Of a stretch of DNA of 64,000 bases, positions 16,251 to 25,946 are shown piece after piece. The position numbers and the translations under genes are program-made. Every line of letters starts with the position of its first letter. Position 1 is the first letter of the stretch. The notes below the pieces were generated by a model. The model did no database searches, was not told the DNA's origin, and was given only the letters and a program-made list of their open reading frames with translations. The stretch is from NCBI RefSeq assembly GCF_001866075.3, contig NZ_CP063356.1:4082164-4146163 (forward strand), written 5' to 3'. This stretch comes from Anaerobacillus isosaccharinicus. Its GTDB lineage: Bacteria > Bacillota > Bacilli > Bacillales > Anaerobacillaceae.

Positions 16251-19217
16251 ATGTATGTAAGAGTAAGAGAATTATTAACTCCTGAAGAGCGGTTACAATA
16301 TATGACTATACCTTCTAATTTAAATGAGTGGGAATTAGGGACATATTTTACTTTTACTCAATATGACATAGATGTTATTAAAAGACACCGAAGAGATTAC
16401 AACCGATTAGGATTTGCTATTCAACTTTGTTTATTACGATATCTTGGATGGACTATATCTGATATTAAAGACATACCAGAAGAAATAGTAAAATATGTTG
16501 CTAAGCAAATTGGTGTAAATACGGGAGAATATAGCTCATATTTTAAAAGAGAAGCAACGAAATATGAACATTTGCAAACAATCCGTGAAGAATATGGTTT
16601 CTCAACCTTTACACTTAGTGACTATCGGTCACTTTCAAAGTATTTATTCCCTCACGCCATGGAAAATGGGAACGCTACTCACTTAATTCAGACTGCTCTA
16701 GAGCAATTACGTAAACAAAAAAAGATCTTACCTGCCATGGCGACGATTGAAAGATCTGTATGGGAAGTGCGTAAGAGAGCAGAAGAAAAAATATATAAAC
16801 TACTTGGGGCATCACTCACTGCATCTCAAATCGAAAAACTTGACCTAATTTTATCCACTATGCCCAATAGCCACAAAACATTTCTCGCCTGGTTAAAAGA
16901 AACACCAGGAAACTTTTCACCGGATTCTTTTTTAAGAGTTATTGAAAAATTGGAGTATATAAGAAATTTAAAGCTCCACATTAATACTGAAAATTTACAC
17001 CCAAATCGTCTGCGCCAACTTTCGAGGGTTGGTGCAAGGTATGAACCACACTCTTTCAGACGATTTAGAAATCAAAAGAAATATGCAATTTTAATTACAT
17101 ATCTCCTCGAACTAGTCCAAGACTTAACTGACCAAGCATTTGAAATACATGACCGGCAAATCATGTCATTGCTCTCTAAAGGAAGAAAAGCACAAGAAGA
17201 AATTCAGAAACACAATGGAAAGACAATTAATGAAAAAGTTGTGCAATTTGCTGATCTAGGTTCTGCTCTAATAAAAGCAAAAAAAGAAGGTATTGACCCT
17301 TTTATTGAATTAGAATTAGTTATGCCATGGGACAAGCTTGTAGCCTCAGTAGAAGAGGCTAAACAGTTAGCACGCCCTATTGATTACGATTATTTAGACT
17401 TATTGGAAAAGAAATTTTATAAACTCCGGAAATATACGCCCACACTACTAAAATCACTAGAATTTCGTTCTAACAAATCTGCAGAACCATTAATGAGAGC
17501 GATTGATGTAGTTCGAGAAATGAATGAGACTGGAAAACGTAAAGTTCCTGAAGGAGCTCCTCTTGATTTTGTTTCTAACCGCTGGCAAAAACATGTTTAT
17601 GATGAAGATGGAACAATTAATCGTCATTACTATGAGATGGCTGTATTAACAGAACTTAGAAACTTTGTTCGTTCTGGTGATGTGTCGATCATTGGTAGCC
17701 GCCAATATAAAGATTTTGATGAGTACCTTATATCCACTGAAGAATGGGAACAAATAAAGCCAACCCAAACCAAATTGGCTGTGAGTTCCTCTGAAAATGA
17801 TTATTTAGATGAACGAATAAACTCCCTTCAAAGACGTTTGGAATGGGTATCTAATAATGTTGAACATTTGGAAGGAGTTAATTTAGAAAATGGCCGCCTT
17901 CGTATTGATCGTTTAGAGAAAGATGTTCCAGATGAGGCACGGACTTTTAGTTTATCACTTTATGAAATGTTACCACGAATAAAACTAACAGATTTGTTGA
18001 TGGAGGTTGCTAATTGGACTGGATTTCATGAGCAGTTTGTTCATGCATCAACTAACAGAGGTCCGAATGAAGATGAAACTAAAATTCTAATGGCTACCAT
18101 AATGGCAATGGGGACAAATGTTGGATTAACAAAAATGGCAGAAGCAACACCAGGTATTTCTTATCGACAAATGGCAAATACAGCTCAATGGAGACTTTAT
18201 GAAGATGCAATGAACAAAGCACAAGCAGTACTTGTTAATTTTCATCATCAACTATTTTTGTCATCTTATTGGGGTGATGGAACTACCTCTTCTTCTGATG
18301 GTATGCGCGTACAAATTGGTGTAGCATCCCTATATGCAGATGCTAATCCACACTATGGTACAGGTAAAGGTGCTACAATTTATAGGTTTGTAAGTGACCA
18401 ATTCTCAAGCTTTTACACTAAGGTAATAAATACAAATGCTAGAGATGCAGTTCATGTGATTGATGGGCTACTTCATCACGAAACTGATCTCGCAATAGAA
18501 GAACATTACACCGATACAGCCGGATACACAGATCAAGTATTTGGGTTGAGTCATTTGCTAGGATATCGCTTTGCCCCTAGACTTCGTGACTTAGGAGATT
18601 CTAAATTATACACCATTGGAAAATCTAATCAGTTTCCAAAATTAGAAAAGTTGTTAAGGGGGCAAATAAATACAAAAATCATTAAAGAAAATTATGATGA
18701 TGTACTTCGACTTGCTCACTCTATCCGTGAAGGTACTGTTTCCGCATCGCTAATCATGGGTAAATTAGGATCTTACGCACGACAAAATAGATTATCGACT
18801 GCACTTAGAGAAATGGGGAAAATCGAAAAAACTATTTTTATTCTTGATTACGTTTCAAGCGAAACCCTTCGGCGTAAAATTCATCGAGGATTAAATAAAG
18901 GAGAAGCAATGAATGCGTTAGCTAGGGGGATTTTTTTTGGTAAACGTGGAGAACTGAGGGAAAAAGCATTGCAAGACCAATTACAGAGGGCTAGTGCACT
19001 AAATATTATTATAAATGCTATTAGCGTATGGAATACCGTATACCTAGCCAAAGCAGTTGAATACCGAAAGAACCAGCTAACATTTAATGATGAATTTTTA
19101 AAGCATATTTCTCCACTAGGATGGGAGCATATCAACTTTTTAGGAGAATATAAGTTTGATAAGAATAATTTAACTACATTAAATTCTTTACGGCCATTAA
19201 ATAGTAAAATTTATTGA
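16251..19217 (+). CDS. tnpA: Tn3-family transposase TnpA
   Basis: The 988-aa product has the typical Tn3 TnpA length. The N-terminal DUF4158-type DNA-binding region begins VRVRELLTPEERLQYM. The C-terminal DDE domain includes YWGDGTTSSSDGMRVQIG with the first Asp, EEHYTDTAGYTDQVFG with the second, and a Glu in the GKRGELREKALQDQ region. I choose the ATG at 16251 with AGGTGGG upstream. The upstream in-frame extension overlaps tnpR. The gene is intact, so the transposon may still move. Confidence 0.93.
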   Translation: MYVRVRELLTPEERLQYMTIPSNLNEWELGTYFTFTQYDIDVIKRHRRDYNRLGFAIQLCLLRYLGWTISDIKDIPEEIVKYVAKQIGVNTGEYSSYFKREATKYEHLQTIREEYGFSTFTLSDYRSLSKYLFPHAMENGNATHLIQTALEQLRKQKKILPAMATIERSVWEVRKRAEEKIYKLLGASLTASQIEKLDLILSTMPNSHKTFLAWLKETPGNFSPDSFLRVIEKLEYIRNLKLHINTENLHPNRLRQLSRVGARYEPHSFRRFRNQKKYAILITYLLELVQDLTDQAFEIHDRQIMSLLSKGRKAQEEIQKHNGKTINEKVVQFADLGSALIKAKKEGIDPFIELELVMPWDKLVASVEEAKQLARPIDYDYLDLLEKKFYKLRKYTPTLLKSLEFRSNKSAEPLMRAIDVVREMNETGKRKVPEGAPLDFVSNRWQKHVYDEDGTINRHYYEMAVLTELRNFVRSGDVSIIGSRQYKDFDEYLISTEEWEQIKPTQTKLAVSSSENDYLDERINSLQRRLEWVSNNVEHLEGVNLENGRLRIDRLEKDVPDEARTFSLSLYEMLPRIKLTDLLMEVANWTGFHEQFVHASTNRGPNEDETKILMATIMAMGTNVGLTKMAEATPGISYRQMANTAQWRLYEDAMNKAQAVLVNFHHQLFLSSYWGDGTTSSSDGMRVQIGVASLYADANPHYGTGKGATIYRFVSDQFSSFYTKVINTNARDAVHVIDGLLHHETDLAIEEHYTDTAGYTDQVFGLSHLLGYRFAPRLRDLGDSKLYTIGKSNQFPKLEKLLRGQINTKIIKENYDDVLRLAHSIREGTVSASLIMGKLGSYARQNRLSTALREMGKIEKTIFILDYVSSETLRRKIHRGLNKGEAMNALARGIFFGKRGELREKALQDQLQRASALNIIINAISVWNTVYLAKAVEYRKNQLTFNDEFLKHISPLGWEHINFLGEYKFDKNNLTTLNSLRPLNSKIY

Positions 19218-19264
19218 AGAAAAAAGCCTAAATTTCTTAGAGTAAAATATTTAGGCTTTTTTCT
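19218..19264 (+). terminator. Terminator after tnpA
   Basis: A perfect 16-bp stem (AGAAAAAAGCCTAAAT 19218-19233 with 19249-19264) carries a T-run in the 3' arm, directly after the tnpA stop. Confidence 0.85.
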
Positions 19265-19275
19265 GAAAAATAGGT

Positions 19276-19313
19276 CTTAGAGTATATTTTGGTTAAAATG
19301 TTGTCCCGACCCC
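19276..19313 (-). repeat. Right 38-bp terminal repeat of the Tn3-family transposon
   Basis: On the minus strand it reads GGGGTCGGGACAAC... to ...AAAATATACTCTAAG. The outer flank is TAATA (19314-19318). Confidence 0.8.
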
Positions 19314-19371
19314 TAATAGTTAACGGTGGTCAAATTAGTCTGATAGCTAAATAAAATATATCAGTAACAGT

Positions 19372-19393
19372 GGGCTTGTTTTTTTCCAAGCCC
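19372..19393 (+). terminator. Intrinsic terminator outside the Tn3 right end
   Basis: GGGCTTG (19372-19378) pairs with CAAGCCC (19387-19393), followed by CTCTTATTTTTTT. It is the end of an otherwise lost upstream gene or serves Tn3 read-through. Confidence 0.6.
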
Positions 19394-19472
19394 CTCTTAT
19401 TTTTTTGCATGAAAATAGTTGACGGAGTTCAACTATTTTCAACAAAATAAATCTACTTCCCCACGTTATTAC

Positions 19473-19745
19473 TCACTCTTCCTTCGCGATTACAACTCTA
19501 CTAATTAAGAAACTAAAGACACTGGATAGAAAAAGTAGCACTAGATAATGAAACATATTAAAGGTCAAATACCAATTAAATACTACACTATAATAGATAA
19601 CCGTGTTTGGAAGTATTGCTCCGACCAAAACAATGATCATTCCTCTTATAGCGCCAAATCCCAATTTCGCATAGTTCTTCCTTTGAATTAACAAGGTTAA
19701 TAGGCCAACAATAATACAACTAACAATATAAAAAATTACTAGCAA
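19473..19745 (-). CDS. Small three-helix membrane protein
   Basis: The 90-aa product is mostly hydrophobic, with about three membrane segments (LVIFYIVSCIIVGLLTLL, GMIIVLVGAILPNTVIYY, FHYLVLLFLSSVFSFLI) and charged ends (RKNYAK, AKEE). The start is TTG at 19745 with AAGGAGGG 7 nt upstream. IS copy C inserted immediately upstream of that ribosome binding site, separating it from a GTTAAAAT-like -10 that now lies beyond the element at about 21660. No family is recognised. Confidence 0.65.
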   Translation of the reverse strand: MLVIFYIVSCIIVGLLTLLIQRKNYAKLGFGAIRGMIIVLVGAILPNTVIYYSVVFNWYLTFNMFHYLVLLFLSSVFSFLISRVVIAKEE

Positions 19746-19768
19746 TTAAATACCCTCCTTCTAATTCC

Positions 19769-21653
19769 ATAGACTCTCGGCATTTGCCGAGCCTTGTGGC
19801 TCAAGGTTTTCTTGAACCAATTTATTTGTATCCCTCCTATTTCTAGGTGGGATTTTTACTTTAGATTTCTTTTTCAATTGGGAATTAATTGTTGAAAAAT
19901 ATCATAAAAAAACTAAAAAAACACTTGACTTTTTAGTGCAACCCCAATAATCGCCGAGGAGGAATTGACTTCCTAACAATACGGTGAAATGGGGGATTTA
20001 AATGAAACCTACGCTAATACCACATATCTCATATCAAAACTTCGTTTTAGACCAACTAAATACTCATTACTCAGGCGGTATACTGACTCTCGTACGAAAA
20101 GATTGGACTATTATCTCAAAGTTATGGATCACGGATCTTTCTTTTACTACTACTTGGCTTCATGATTTATATTCAGTTAAAGGTCCTGAGCCACGTGATC
20201 CTGCTTCCATGCTTCGCTCTTATCTTTTGTGTTTATTGACAAGTCCGACCCTGAGTATTACAGAATGGGTGAACCAACTCCATCGTGTTCCTCTTTACAC
20301 GATCCTTAGCGGCTTTGAACCTGGGGATGTTCCAGGGGTCGGTACTTTTTATGACTTCTTCAGACGGCTATCAGGTTTTGAGAAGGCTAATGTAAAACCT
20401 TTTATTAAGCTCAAACGAAAAAAGAAGCAGAAGAAAAAACCGAAAAAGGGTGAAAAAGCAACTCCTAGAAACCCTGGTATTATTAGAAAATTAGTAGATC
20501 GTCATTTACGCCATGGTTCAAAACAAAAACAATTGCCGGGAGATCAATTATACGCGTTTTTTCAATCTCAATTTCTTGAGGTTTCAGCGAGATTGGGTTT
20601 GCTTGGAGATCCCCATTCCCTTGGTGTTGTTGGAGATGGGACACCTGTGGAAACAGCGAGTTACCCAAGAAGCAAACCTATTTGTGATTGTAGTGCCCAA
20701 GGACTAACGAATTGTACTCATCCTCGTCGATATTCTCAACCTGACATCGACTCAGGTTGGGATAGTTCAAGGGAGAGGTACTTCAACGGATATCATCTCT
20801 ACATGATATCCACTAGCGATAGCCGATTCGACTTACCGCTATATCCACGGCTACATCCTGCTTCCCGGCATGATTCAGTCAGCCTAGTGGTTAGCTCAAT
20901 TGAATTTTCGCAACGGTACACCTTGGGCACAATTGATAAAATCCTTCTCGATGCCGCACATGATGCAGAACCGATTTACGAATTACTGGACCATCATAAT
21001 GTGGAACCATTTATTGATCTTAATGTTCGAACAAAGAAAAACTTCAGTACGCAAAGTGATATTCAGATTTCTCCCCTAGGCGTTCCTATTTGTCCAATTG
21101 GAATGGAAATGAAACCCAATGGGTTTGACAAATCTCAAAACCGCCAAAAGTGGCGTTGTCCACTAGCTTGCGGAACAAAAAATACATGTTCCACTCCGTG
21201 TTCTAAAGCGAAGTATGGCCGGACATTTCATACGTTTAAGCAAGATAATCTTCGTCTGTTCACTAAAACACCGAGGTCTTCTGAAAAGTGGAAACTGATT
21301 TATAAACGAAGAACTTCAGTTGAACGTTCGAACAAAAGAGAAAAAGTCGACTATCACTTAGAATCTGGGCGTCATCGCTCTACAAAAATGTGGTATGTCC
21401 GCTTATATTCAATCATGATGTGTCAACACATAGATGCTTGGTACAGTAGTCAGAAAGAGACTTTGAACATCCAAGAAATCATCTTTTCTAAGAGCGCCTA
21501 GTCATTTTTAAAAAATAGCAGCCGTAGGCTTATTTGGTATACACTTTTTTGAAAACACTATGAAAACACATCACTTTGCTGTCCTGTTAATGAAATTCCC
21601 AGTAAATTTTTTACAAATCTTCGATAAACTCATCATTTATTCCGAGAGTCTAT
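19769..21653 (+). mobile_element. IS4/IS1182-clan element, copy C
   Basis: The 1885-bp element has the same 12-bp ends as A and B. The 4-bp duplication TTCC lies at 19765-19768 and 21654-21657. Its sequence differs from A and B at scattered positions, so it is an older or independent arrival. The transposase-proximal tip faces the minus-strand gene starting at 19745, with GGAGGG exactly 6 nt from the duplication. Confidence 0.95.
20002..21501 (+). CDS. DDE transposase of IS copy C
   Basis: The 499-residue product differs from copies A and B by roughly ten substitutions in the first 310 residues (for example KPTLIP for KPALIP, KQKKKP in the lysine stretch, TASYPRS for TARYPRS, SRFDLP for SQYDLP). 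The C-terminal 190 residues are identical. The clustering of differences in the 5' part hints at partial gene conversion with another copy. The frame is intact. Confidence 0.9.
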   Translation: MKPTLIPHISYQNFVLDQLNTHYSGGILTLVRKDWTIISKLWITDLSFTTTWLHDLYSVKGPEPRDPASMLRSYLLCLLTSPTLSITEWVNQLHRVPLYTILSGFEPGDVPGVGTFYDFFRRLSGFEKANVKPFIKLKRKKKQKKKPKKGEKATPRNPGIIRKLVDRHLRHGSKQKQLPGDQLYAFFQSQFLEVSARLGLLGDPHSLGVVGDGTPVETASYPRSKPICDCSAQGLTNCTHPRRYSQPDIDSGWDSSRERYFNGYHLYMISTSDSRFDLPLYPRLHPASRHDSVSLVVSSIEFSQRYTLGTIDKILLDAAHDAEPIYELLDHHNVEPFIDLNVRTKKNFSTQSDIQISPLGVPICPIGMEMKPNGFDKSQNRQKWRCPLACGTKNTCSTPCSKAKYGRTFHTFKQDNLRLFTKTPRSSEKWKLIYKRRTSVERSNKREKVDYHLESGRHRSTKMWYVRLYSIMMCQHIDAWYSSQKETLNIQEIIFSKSA

Positions 21654-21742
21654 TTCCTAATTTTAACATAATCCTCCGCTTGCATTGCTTTCTCTTTTAT
21701 AAAACGAAGAGAGAACCTTTTTTAAGTCCTCTCAGGATCGTA

Positions 21743-22468
21743 TTAGTTTTCAACTGCAAGTCTCAACTCTTCAAACCATTGAATAGTTAAAGCTTTTTCT
21801 TTTGAATTAATGAATAAATACTCTTCACCTTTTTGAATGTAAATAAATGGTGGATTGTCACGATATAAAAATAACCTTCCGTTACCTAAGCCTTCAAGAC
21901 GAAATCGTCCTTTTAACCTTTCATTTAAAGCGTAACCATTCGTTCTCATTTGAACTTTTGGAAGTTTGTCTACTAGCTCAAAACTAGTTAACTCCTCTAA
22001 AGGCCATTCTACACCGTAGGTACCACTTACTTGCAATTCATTTTCCTTTATTGTCAGTTCATTTGCGCTGCCACCAACTGAAATTGCAGCACCAATTACT
22101 CCAATTGTAAACACCATCGTTACGAATAAGATGATGACATTTCTTTTCCTCGTTCTTTCTAGATCAAGCTTTGAAATGTAAAATAAATAGGCAAATAAAT
22201 AAATCGTCATCACAACCCAAGAAAATAAGATCGCGTTTGAAACGTTAATAAAGTGAAGAACTAGACCTCCTAGCAAAATAAATCCTGAGTGAACCAATCC
22301 TCTTCCAGAAGCTTGAGGGTAACCATTTTTTATTAATTCCTGTTGTTCTTCTTCTGATTTCATCGCAAATCCTGAAATGAGACCATATGCTTCTTTTTTA
22401 AGAATAAGATACCCAAATAAGAAAAACATGCCGACCATCATAAGTTGAACCAATATTAGTACTATCAC
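21743..22468 (-). CDS. DUF3784-type membrane protein with C-terminal PH-like domain
   Basis: About 241 aa. The N-terminal part has transmembrane helices flanking LISGFAMKSEEEQQELIKNG, the pattern of the DUF3784 family. Two further helices follow near residues 85-110, then another pair around residue 130. The C-terminal 100 residues (ELTIKENELQVSGTYGVEWPLEE, MRTNGYALNERLKGRFRLEG, PPFIYIQKGEEYLFIN) resemble bacterial PH-like domains of membrane proteins. I prefer GTG at 22468 with GAGGTG 9 nt upstream; the longer frame starts inside that ribosome binding site. Function unknown. Confidence 0.7.
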   Translation of the reverse strand: MIVLILVQLMMVGMFFLFGYLILKKEAYGLISGFAMKSEEEQQELIKNGYPQASGRGLVHSGFILLGGLVLHFINVSNAILFSWVVMTIYLFAYLFYISKLDLERTRKRNVIILFVTMVFTIGVIGAAISVGGSANELTIKENELQVSGTYGVEWPLEELTSFELVDKLPKVQMRTNGYALNERLKGRFRLEGLGNGRLFLYRDNPPFIYIQKGEEYLFINSKEKALTIQWFEELRLAVEN

Positions 22469-22763
22469 TTTTTCCAACACCTCACAATCACCAAATAATT
22501 CTTAAAAGAGGTTTTTAAAAATTTTTAAGAAAATCCTCGGTAAATAAACTAGACTTCGAGTAAAAGTTCATAAAACCAGTAGCCATCACCTGAGTGATCT
22601 TTCCTTTTTCGATTTTTTTCCACCTCTTCACCTTATCTGAATAACCGCTTTTGATCTTTCGTTTTCAAATAAAGCCTTAAAGTTGTTCTCACATTTATTT
22701 ACGAAAAAAAATGCAATAGTTCCATTTTTATAATTAGAATGTTAATTTAGTTTAAGCAAACCC

Positions 22764-25700
22764 CTAAATCATTAATATCTCGCGAATATCATCTTCTGTT
22801 AGTGTTGTTGAAGTTTTCTCATCGATAATCTGCTCAATGAGATGTCGTTTTTTCTCTTGCAGTTCATCAATCTTTTCTTCAATTGAACCACGAGTAACTA
22901 GCTTTATAACCTGAACAACGTTTGTCTGACCAATGCGATGGGCACGATCTGCCGCTTGTTCCTCAACTGCTGGATTCCACCAAAGGTCATAAAGAATGAC
23001 GGTGTCGGCTCCTGTTAAATTAAGTCCTGTCCCTCCAGCTTTTAAGGAAATTAGAAATAAATCACGTTCGCCTGAATTAAATCGAGTACAAGTTTCCACC
23101 CTTTCCTCTGATGGCGTTTGGCCATCTAAGTAGAAAAATGCCCTTCCTTGATCCGCTAGTTCTCTACTAATTAAACCAAGCATTTTCGTAAATTGGGAAA
23201 AAATTAAGACTCTGCGACCAGAAAGCTTTGCTTCTTCTAAAATTTGTAACAGCAGTTCAAATTTCGCGGAACTTCCTTTGTAGCTGTCAACAAATAAGGC
23301 TGGGTGACAACAAATTTGCCTTAGCCGCGTTAACCCTGCCAGGATTTTAATCTTATTTTTTCGGATTGTATCCTTGTCTAGATGCTTTAGTGTGTCATTC
23401 TTTAGCTTCGCTAAATATGCAGCATAAAGCTTTTTCTGTTCAGCAAGTAACTCCACTCTTTGGGTTAGTTCAATTTTTTCAGGGAGCTCTAAAAGAACAT
23501 CTTCTTTCATTCTTCTTAGTAAAAATGGACGGATCCGCCTTGCTATTGTTTTCCTTGTCAAATTACTATATTGCTTTAAGCCTTGGAAAAGTTCAGGAAA
23601 GACGACATGAAAGATAGACCATAGCTCTTCTAATGAATTTTCGACCGGTGTACCAGTAAGGGCGAAGCGTTGACTCGCTTGAATTTTTTTCACAGCACGG
23701 GCAGTTTGCGTGACTGGATTTTTGAACGCTTGTGCCTCGTCAAAAAACACAGTGTGAAAGTTCTGTTTTTCAAACCACTTAATGTCTCGCCGTAGTAGTG
23801 GATAAGAAATAATGAGAACATCACAATCGGTCATATCCTTTTGGATCTTCATCCGCTCGTGCTTTTGGCCATCAACGACAACAGCTTGTATATCTGGTGC
23901 AAATTTCATTAATTCACTAAGCCAGTTATACGTCAATGATGACGGACAAACAATCAGCACTGGTTGCTTTTTTTCACGGATTTCAGGAAGCGCAGAAACA
24001 ATGAATGTTATGCTTTGCAGCGTTTTTCCAAGTCCCATATCATCGGCGAGGATGCCGCCAAACCCAAGACTTGCAAGTTGCTTCATCCATTTGAAGCCAT
24101 GAATTTGGTAGTCCCTTAAAGTTAATTTTAGACTCTCTGGCACCTCGAAACCCAATCGCTCTGGATGGCGTATTTTTTCTAAAAATTGAGTAAACGATTC
24201 CTCGATTGTGAATAGACTACCTTCGTTAACCGAGTCAATGAGTTGAAGCCCTCTTACGATTGGTAGATTTAACGTACTCTCGAGATCTTCTTTTTGGATG
24301 GGCAAAGCCTGTAAAAACTGTTGCATTTCTTCAAATTCTTTTGTTTCTAGCGACATAAGCGATCCATTACGGAGGCGATAATACTTCCGTTTTTCTTCTA
24401 GGGCCTCTAACACCTCACGAATATCATTTTCAGGAATGCCATCCAGCTCAAATTTAAATTCAAGCCAATTGGTTCTTTCTTTTTGCAACTTAATCCTAAT
24501 TCGAGGTGGGATATTCCCTTTGAAAATCCTCATTTTTACAGCAGTCGTTGCGTAGATTTGAACAAATTTTTGCAGCTTAGGGACGACACTATTTAAAAAC
24601 TGATATTCCAATTCTTCATTATGCAACAAGTATCCGCCGTCTGTTTTGGCAAACGAACTTTCCTCCATCATTTCAAGAATGACTTCTTCTTTTTCATAAT
24701 CTCTAATTAGTGCTGACCCCGATTTTGGTTCTCGACTTTCTAGAGGGTTTAGAACAATATGTTCATAATGAAATTCCAGTCCTGCAAGAAGTTTGTTGTT
24801 TACACGATCCAAGAATAATTTGGCACTCAACGGTTTTTTCACAAGCTCGTGGGCAATGGCACTTGAAATGTGAAACTCACCTAGTCGTCTAAGACCTGGT
24901 ACGACTTTTTCCAGAAAAAAATGACTTTGTTCATTTGGAATTGGAATTCGATTGGTTCCTGAAGCTTCCAACATCACCTTTAAATCAGAGAGTCGTTTGC
25001 AATCGTCAGCTTTCAGTTGAGAAAGTTTTCCATCAGCTAACACGGATTGATAGGAGCTTAAAACAACCATTTGCTTCAATCCATCTATTATTAATTGAAA
25101 ACCTTTGTCTTCAGCTTTATTAAAGTCAAACCTTAATGAGAGTTGCTCTTTTGAGCGATTGAGCCCTTCGAAAATATTGCCTCCGTATTCTAGCTTTACG
25201 AGTGGCGCTCTCTCAAGTAACGGCACAAGCCTGTCCCAATAAGATGGAGAAATTAACAATTGATGGCTTGGGTTAGCCAGTAGCGACTCATCATTAGAAA
25301 TTTTTTCATCAACAACGTTTTGAGCCAGCTCCATCATTACCGCATCTGTTTCCATTGAAAAACAATGGATGTTTGGATCGTAAGTAAAGAGATTAGAGAG
25401 TTTAATAGGGAGTCCTTTTTTTACATGCGCTAGAAAAGCTCTAACATTTTCAACGTTCGTTTGTCCAACCCGAACTTCTACTGCAAGCATTTGTTGTTCC
25501 TTACCAACCGGTTTCCATGTAAACTGAGCATCGATGACTTGTCTTTTTTCAAAATGAAGCTGGTGACCACTTTTTCGAATTGGTTGATCATCAAATAAGG
25601 TTAGCAAGCCATTTGTCAATACTTGATCAGATCCCGGATTGAGACTGATAGGAGTCGCCCCATTTCGCTGTTGGGCATAGATTGAAAGTAAAACAGCCGC

Positions 25701-25946
25701 AATATGCTGACAATCCTTATCGAAGGAGGCGAGCTTCGGGCAGCTACATTTCGACTGTAAATCTCCGTTACGATCTTTTTTGAGCGTGACATGAAAATCT
25801 TCTTTCCCGGTAACGGTTGCAAAAGTCTGATCGGAACTAGATTGTTGAAAGCTTACTTTGTTTGCACGAAAAAATGAATCCCCTCTTTTGAAGGAGACCG
25901 TTCCACACATATCTTCTATGATCTTTTTAGTTAACTTTATATTCAC
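22764..25946 (-). CDS. SNF2-family helicase with SWIM zinc finger
   Basis: The 1060-aa product is an ATP-dependent DNA translocase related to HepA/RapA and B. subtilis YwqA. The N-terminal SWIM finger is visible as CSCPKLASFDKDCQH (CxC...CxH, about residues 68-82). The SNF2 ATPase begins near residue 610: Walker A DDMGLGKTLQS, Walker B FFDEAQAFKN (DEAQ), motif III LTGTPVENSLEELWS, and the helicase C domain with motif V AGGTGLNLTGAD and motif VI QAADRAHRIGQT. The start is GTG at 25946 with GGAAGGAG 8 nt upstream. It stands alone. The 283 nt after its stop hold nothing I can identify. Role in repair or transcription recycling is inferred from family. Confidence 0.92.
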   Translation of the reverse strand: MNIKLTKKIIEDMCGTVSFKRGDSFFRANKVSFQQSSSDQTFATVTGKEDFHVTLKKDRNGDLQSKCSCPKLASFDKDCQHIAAVLLSIYAQQRNGATPISLNPGSDQVLTNGLLTLFDDQPIRKSGHQLHFEKRQVIDAQFTWKPVGKEQQMLAVEVRVGQTNVENVRAFLAHVKKGLPIKLSNLFTYDPNIHCFSMETDAVMMELAQNVVDEKISNDESLLANPSHQLLISPSYWDRLVPLLERAPLVKLEYGGNIFEGLNRSKEQLSLRFDFNKAEDKGFQLIIDGLKQMVVLSSYQSVLADGKLSQLKADDCKRLSDLKVMLEASGTNRIPIPNEQSHFFLEKVVPGLRRLGEFHISSAIAHELVKKPLSAKLFLDRVNNKLLAGLEFHYEHIVLNPLESREPKSGSALIRDYEKEEVILEMMEESSFAKTDGGYLLHNEELEYQFLNSVVPKLQKFVQIYATTAVKMRIFKGNIPPRIRIKLQKERTNWLEFKFELDGIPENDIREVLEALEEKRKYYRLRNGSLMSLETKEFEEMQQFLQALPIQKEDLESTLNLPIVRGLQLIDSVNEGSLFTIEESFTQFLEKIRHPERLGFEVPESLKLTLRDYQIHGFKWMKQLASLGFGGILADDMGLGKTLQSITFIVSALPEIREKKQPVLIVCPSSLTYNWLSELMKFAPDIQAVVVDGQKHERMKIQKDMTDCDVLIISYPLLRRDIKWFEKQNFHTVFFDEAQAFKNPVTQTARAVKKIQASQRFALTGTPVENSLEELWSIFHVVFPELFQGLKQYSNLTRKTIARRIRPFLLRRMKEDVLLELPEKIELTQRVELLAEQKKLYAAYLAKLKNDTLKHLDKDTIRKNKIKILAGLTRLRQICCHPALFVDSYKGSSAKFELLLQILEEAKLSGRRVLIFSQFTKMLGLISRELADQGRAFFYLDGQTPSEERVETCTRFNSGERDLFLISLKAGGTGLNLTGADTVILYDLWWNPAVEEQAADRAHRIGQTNVVQVIKLVTRGSIEEKIDELQEKKRHLIEQIIDEKTSTTLTEDDIREILMI

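Larger units (their letters stand above)
10416..19313 (+). mobile_element. Tn3-family transposon carrying two passenger genes and two IS copies
   Basis: The left 38-bp end (10416-10453, GGGGAATAGCC...) and right end (19276-19313, GGGGTCGGGAC... on the minus strand) match at about 30 of 38 positions, the inner part being best conserved. Between them are two small convergent passenger genes, serine resolvase tnpR and transposase tnpA. Removing the two 1885-bp IS copies leaves a unit of about 5.1 kb. The 5-nt flanks (TAAAT left, TAATA right) do not match, so this may not be a clean single insertion. Confidence 0.7.
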
